A stretch of DNA of 22,515 nt from positions 1-22,515 of the forward strand of contig CARTDA010000057.1 of the NCBI GenBank assembly GCA_949066965.1. Direction: 5' to 3'. Below are positions 19,656 to 22,515 of the stretch, one piece after another (the stretch's first letter is position 1; the number at the start of each line of letters is the position of its first letter). The notes under the pieces are model-generated. The model searched no databases, was not told where the DNA came from, and was given only the letters and a program-made list of their open reading frames with translations. This DNA comes from COE1 sp949066965. GTDB lineage: Bacteria; Bacillota; Clostridia; Lachnospirales; Lachnospiraceae. Position numbers and translations under genes: made by a program.

Positions 19656-22313
19656 GTGAAAAACTATGGAGTAAACGAGCTTCGGAGAATGTTTCTCGAA
19701 TTCTTCGAGAGCAAAGAACATCTGGCGATGAAAAGCTTCTCGCTGGTGCCGCACAATGATAACAGCCTGCTGATTATCAATTCCGGCATGGCACCCTTGA
19801 AGCCATATTTTACAGGGCAGGAGATACCGCCGAGACGGCGTGTCACGACATGCCAGAAGTGTGTCCGGACAGGGGACATTGAAAATGTCGGCAAGACGGC
19901 AAGGCACCTTACCTTTTTTGAGATGCTAGGCAATTTCTCGTTCGGTGATTATTTTAAGCACGAGGCGCTTGCGTGGAGCTGGGAGTTCCTGACAAAGGTA
20001 GTCGGGCTTGACCCGGAGCGGCTGTATCCGTCCATTTACTGTGAGGATGAGGAAGCTTATGATATCTGGGTAAACGAGATTGGCGTGCCTGCTGAGAAGA
20101 TTACACGCTTTTACCGTGACCCGGAGACAGGCGAATGTGACAATTTCTGGGAGCATGGGGCAGGCCCCTGCGGTCCCTGCTCGGAGATTTACTATGACAG
20201 GGGCATCAAGTATGGCTGCGGGAAACCCGACTGCAAGGTAGGGTGTGACTGTGACCGTTACATGGAAGTCTGGAATGATGTATTTACGCAGTTTGAGGGA
20301 GACGGCAAGGGGCATTACGAGGAGCTTGCACAGAAGAACATTGATACTGGCATGGGACTGGAAAGACTTGCGGTTGTCGTTCAGGATGTCGATACGGTGT
20401 TTGATATCAATACGATGAAAGCAATCCGTGACAAAATTTGTGCGGTTGCGGGTGTGGAATATCAGAGGGATGAAAAGAATGACGTTTCCATCAGGCTGAT
20501 TACGGATCATATCCGTTCTGCAACCTTTATGGTTTCTGATGGCATTATGCCGACAAATGAAGGGCGCGGGTATGTGCTCAGACGAATTATCCGGCGTGCG
20601 GCGCGCCATGGAAGGATGCTTGGTATTGAGGGCACCTTTATGGCTGACTTTGCAAAGACGGTTATTGATGAGTGCAAGGACGGTTATCCCGAGCTTGATG
20701 AGAAAAAAGATTTTATCTTTAAGGTGCTGACACAGGAAGAGGAAAAATTTAATAAGACGATTGACCAGGGACTTGCGATTCTTGCCGACATGCAGGACAA
20801 GATGCAGGCGGCAGGGGAGAACGTTCTTTCCGGGGAGAGTGTCTTCAAACTGTATGACACATATGGATTTCCTGTGGACCTCACGCATGAAATCCTGGAG
20901 GAAAAAGGGTTTTCCATTGATGAGGACGGATTTCGTGCAGCCATGGAGGAGCAGCGCACCAAGGCAAGAAATGCGCGCAAGGAGACAAACTACATGGGTG
21001 CGGACGCGACCGTGTATGAGTCGATTGACCCTGCCATAACATCCTCATTTGTCGGATATGATACATTGACGGCAGCTTCGAGGATTTCCGTGCTGACGAC
21101 AGAGAGTGAGCTTGTCGAGGCGCTTTCTGACGGGGAAATCGGAACGATTATTGTCGATGAGACACCATTTTATGCGACCATGGGCGGGCAGCAGGGTGAC
21201 AAAGGTATTATCACTGCTGATTCCGGTGAATTTGCCGTGGAGGACACGATAAAACTGCTGGGCGGCAAAGTCGGACATATCGGCAGGGTGACACGCGGTA
21301 TGATGAAAGTGGGTGATGCGGTTACCTTGCAGGTGGATGGGACACTGCGTGCAAAAATCTGCAAAAACCACTCTGCAACACACTTATTGCAGAAAGCGCT
21401 CCGCGAGGTGCTTGGAACACATGTACAGCAGAAAGGCTCCTATCAGGATGGGGAGCGTACAAGATTTGACTTCAGCCACTTTGAGGCAATGACCGCTGAC
21501 GAGCTTGCGGCAGTTGAGAAGATGGTCAATGAAAAGATTGCGGAGAACATCGCTGTTGACACACAGGTCATGACGATGGATGAGGCGAAAAGGACAGGTG
21601 CCATGGCTTTGTTTGACGAAAAGTATGGTGAGACGGTGCGCGTTGTGTCAATGGGGGATTTCTCCAAGGAATTCTGTGGCGGCACGCATGTAAAAAGCAC
21701 AGGGGATATCGCCGTGTTCAAGATTGCATCCGAAAGCGGCATTGCAGCTGGTGTGCGCCGTATTGAAGCACTGACAGGGGACAATGTGCTGGAATATTAT
21801 AGGAATGTTGAGAACCAGCTGGAAGCGGCGGCAAAGGCGGCAAAGACATCCCCTGCAAACCTGATTGACAAAATCGAGCACATGATGGCAGAAATCAAGG
21901 CGCTTCAGGGTGAGAATGAGTCACTAAGGAGCAAGGCGGCAAAGGACGCGCTTGGTGATGTCATGAACCAGGTGACCGATGTAAAGGGCGTGAAGCTCCT
22001 TGCTGCGAGGGTTGACGGAGTGGACATGAATGGTCTGAGGGACCTGGGTGACCAGCTGAAGGCAAAGCTTGGAGAAGGCGTTGTGGTACTTGCATCAGGC
22101 GTCGACGGCAAGGTGAATCTTGTGGCGATGGCAACGGATGGCGCGATGGCAAAGGGCGCCCATTCAGGCAACCTTATCAAGGGAATTGCCGGACTTGTAG
22201 GCGGTGGCGGCGGCGGACGTCCCAACATGGCACAGGCCGGTGGAAAGAATCCGGAAGGAATTGACAAGGCGGTTGCGGAGGCAGAAACCATTCTTGAAGG
22301 ACAGATAAAATAA
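19656..22313 (+). CDS. alaS: Alanyl-tRNA synthetase
   Basis: AlaRS charges tRNA-Ala and removes misattached Ser or Gly. The 885-residue protein has the class II core (FLEFFESKEHLAMKSFSLVP, INSGMAPLKPYFTG), a C-rich segment (CGKPDCKVGCDCD), and an editing domain with zinc residues H572, H576 (NHSATH), C674 and H678 (CGGTH). A C-terminal C-Ala domain with a glycine run near GGGGGGRPNMAQAGG completes it. The start is GTG 19656: GGAGG (19644-19648) is 7 bases upstream, whereas in-frame ATG 19650 is only one base from it, and the family begins K-N-Y-G-V-N-E-L directly after the initiator. It follows glyS by 49 bases, too little for a T-box. No clear terminator follows the stop. Confidence 0.96.
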   Translation: MKNYGVNELRRMFLEFFESKEHLAMKSFSLVPHNDNSLLIINSGMAPLKPYFTGQEIPPRRRVTTCQKCVRTGDIENVGKTARHLTFFEMLGNFSFGDYFKHEALAWSWEFLTKVVGLDPERLYPSIYCEDEEAYDIWVNEIGVPAEKITRFYRDPETGECDNFWEHGAGPCGPCSEIYYDRGIKYGCGKPDCKVGCDCDRYMEVWNDVFTQFEGDGKGHYEELAQKNIDTGMGLERLAVVVQDVDTVFDINTMKAIRDKICAVAGVEYQRDEKNDVSIRLITDHIRSATFMVSDGIMPTNEGRGYVLRRIIRRAARHGRMLGIEGTFMADFAKTVIDECKDGYPELDEKKDFIFKVLTQEEEKFNKTIDQGLAILADMQDKMQAAGENVLSGESVFKLYDTYGFPVDLTHEILEEKGFSIDEDGFRAAMEEQRTKARNARKETNYMGADATVYESIDPAITSSFVGYDTLTAASRISVLTTESELVEALSDGEIGTIIVDETPFYATMGGQQGDKGIITADSGEFAVEDTIKLLGGKVGHIGRVTRGMMKVGDAVTLQVDGTLRAKICKNHSATHLLQKALREVLGTHVQQKGSYQDGERTRFDFSHFEAMTADELAAVEKMVNEKIAENIAVDTQVMTMDEAKRTGAMALFDEKYGETVRVVSMGDFSKEFCGGTHVKSTGDIAVFKIASESGIAAGVRRIEALTGDNVLEYYRNVENQLEAAAKAAKTSPANLIDKIEHMMAEIKALQGENESLRSKAAKDALGDVMNQVTDVKGVKLLAARVDGVDMNGLRDLGDQLKAKLGEGVVVLASGVDGKVNLVAMATDGAMAKGAHSGNLIKGIAGLVGGGGGGRPNMAQAGGKNPEGIDKAVAEAETILEGQIK

Positions 22314-22352
22314 TATTTATGAAAAATAAGTAAAATTAATCCAAAAAAACTA

Positions 22353-22380
22353 TTGACGTGTGCGCGATATGTGATATAAT
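22353..22380 (+). promoter_or_regulatory. rpsU promoter
   Basis: TTGACG at 22353-22358 and a perfect TATAAT at 22375-22380 are 16 bases apart. This is among the strongest promoter matches in the window, as expected for a ribosomal protein gene. The leader would be about 70 bases. Confidence 0.75.
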
Positions 22381-22456
22381 CATAAATGTGCAATTAAGTA
22401 TACCCGAACAGTCTGGCACACAATAATAGGGCTGGAGGGAGGTTAGGTGTGATAGC

Positions 22457-22515
22457 ATGTCAAATGTAATCGTTAAAGAAAACGAGACTTTGGATAGCGC
22501 TTTACGCAGATTTAA
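22457..22515 (+). CDS. rpsU: 30S ribosomal protein S21 (partial, start only)
   Basis: Nineteen codons are present, reading MSNVIVKENETLDSALRRF, a close match to the start of bacterial S21, which binds the 30S platform and helps initiation. AGGTG at 22445-22449 is 7 bases upstream, and a stronger GGAGG lies at 22438-22442 but 14 bases away. The gene runs off the right edge. Confidence 0.93.
   Translation, partial: MSNVIVKENETLDSALRRF

Noticed and set aside
19926..20888. 320-codon open frame on the - strand inside alaS
   Set aside because: Shadow of alaS; composition is atypical for a protein and no motif is seen.
1..22515. tRNA genes, rRNA and CRISPR arrays
   Set aside because: No cloverleaf-like tRNA, rRNA segment or regularly spaced repeat array was seen on reading both strands; a dedicated tRNA scan was not possible.

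Overview
The window looks like a chromosomal segment from a Lachnospiraceae-type Firmicute (Clostridia). Evidence is the strong AGGAG-type ribosome binding sites, the Firmicute-style housekeeping order era / yqzL-like / recO / glyS / alaS / rpsU, a single-chain GlyRS, a giant 2-hydroxyacyl-CoA dehydratase activase, and a Tn916-type integrase at the left edge. No rRNA, tRNA or CRISPR array was seen. Species-level placement is not possible from inspection.

Region 1 (1 to about 1.8 kb) is the int end of an integrative element. A small excisionase-like gene precedes a Tn916-family tyrosine recombinase, both AT-rich with A/T-ending codons. Three GGGGTA repeats at 11 and 21 bp steps straddle the int stop codon, and a long imperfect hairpin follows. 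The element body lies off the left edge. Everything from about 1.84 kb rightward reads as core chromosome.

Region 2 (1.9-5.7 kb, + strand) carries a hemerythrin/receiver fusion protein, a 73-residue coiled-coil protein, asnS with a promoter and a long structured leader, and a 116-residue unknown protein that ends in a strong bidirectional terminator.

Region 3 (5.7-10.1 kb, - strand) is one gene of about 1460 codons encoding a BadF/HgdC-type activase fused to a dehydratase-like C-terminal half, with its own promoter. It is transcribed divergently from region 4.

Region 4 (10.3-22.5 kb, + strand) is a long co-directional run. In order it holds a rhomboid-like membrane protein lacking recognisable catalytic residues, a sigma-70-like protein without region 4, an unknown 141-residue protein, an M16C zinc protease, era, a yqzL-like small gene overlapping recO, recO, a lipoprotein, glyS, alaS and the first codons of rpsU. 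Internal promoters are visible before the lipoprotein gene and before rpsU.

The most notable unexplained structure is a 78-bp dispersed repeat present twice, in opposite orientations: in the asnS leader (3774-3851) and between era and yqzL/recO (16511-16588). The copies match at about 62 of 78 positions with no gaps. Many of the differences fall in stems and preserve pairing, so the element folds into the same multi-hairpin shape in both places. Other second-look items are the hemerythrin/receiver fusion, the region-4-less sigma-like protein beside a pseudo-rhomboid, and duplicated 12-bp boxes over the rhomboid promoter.
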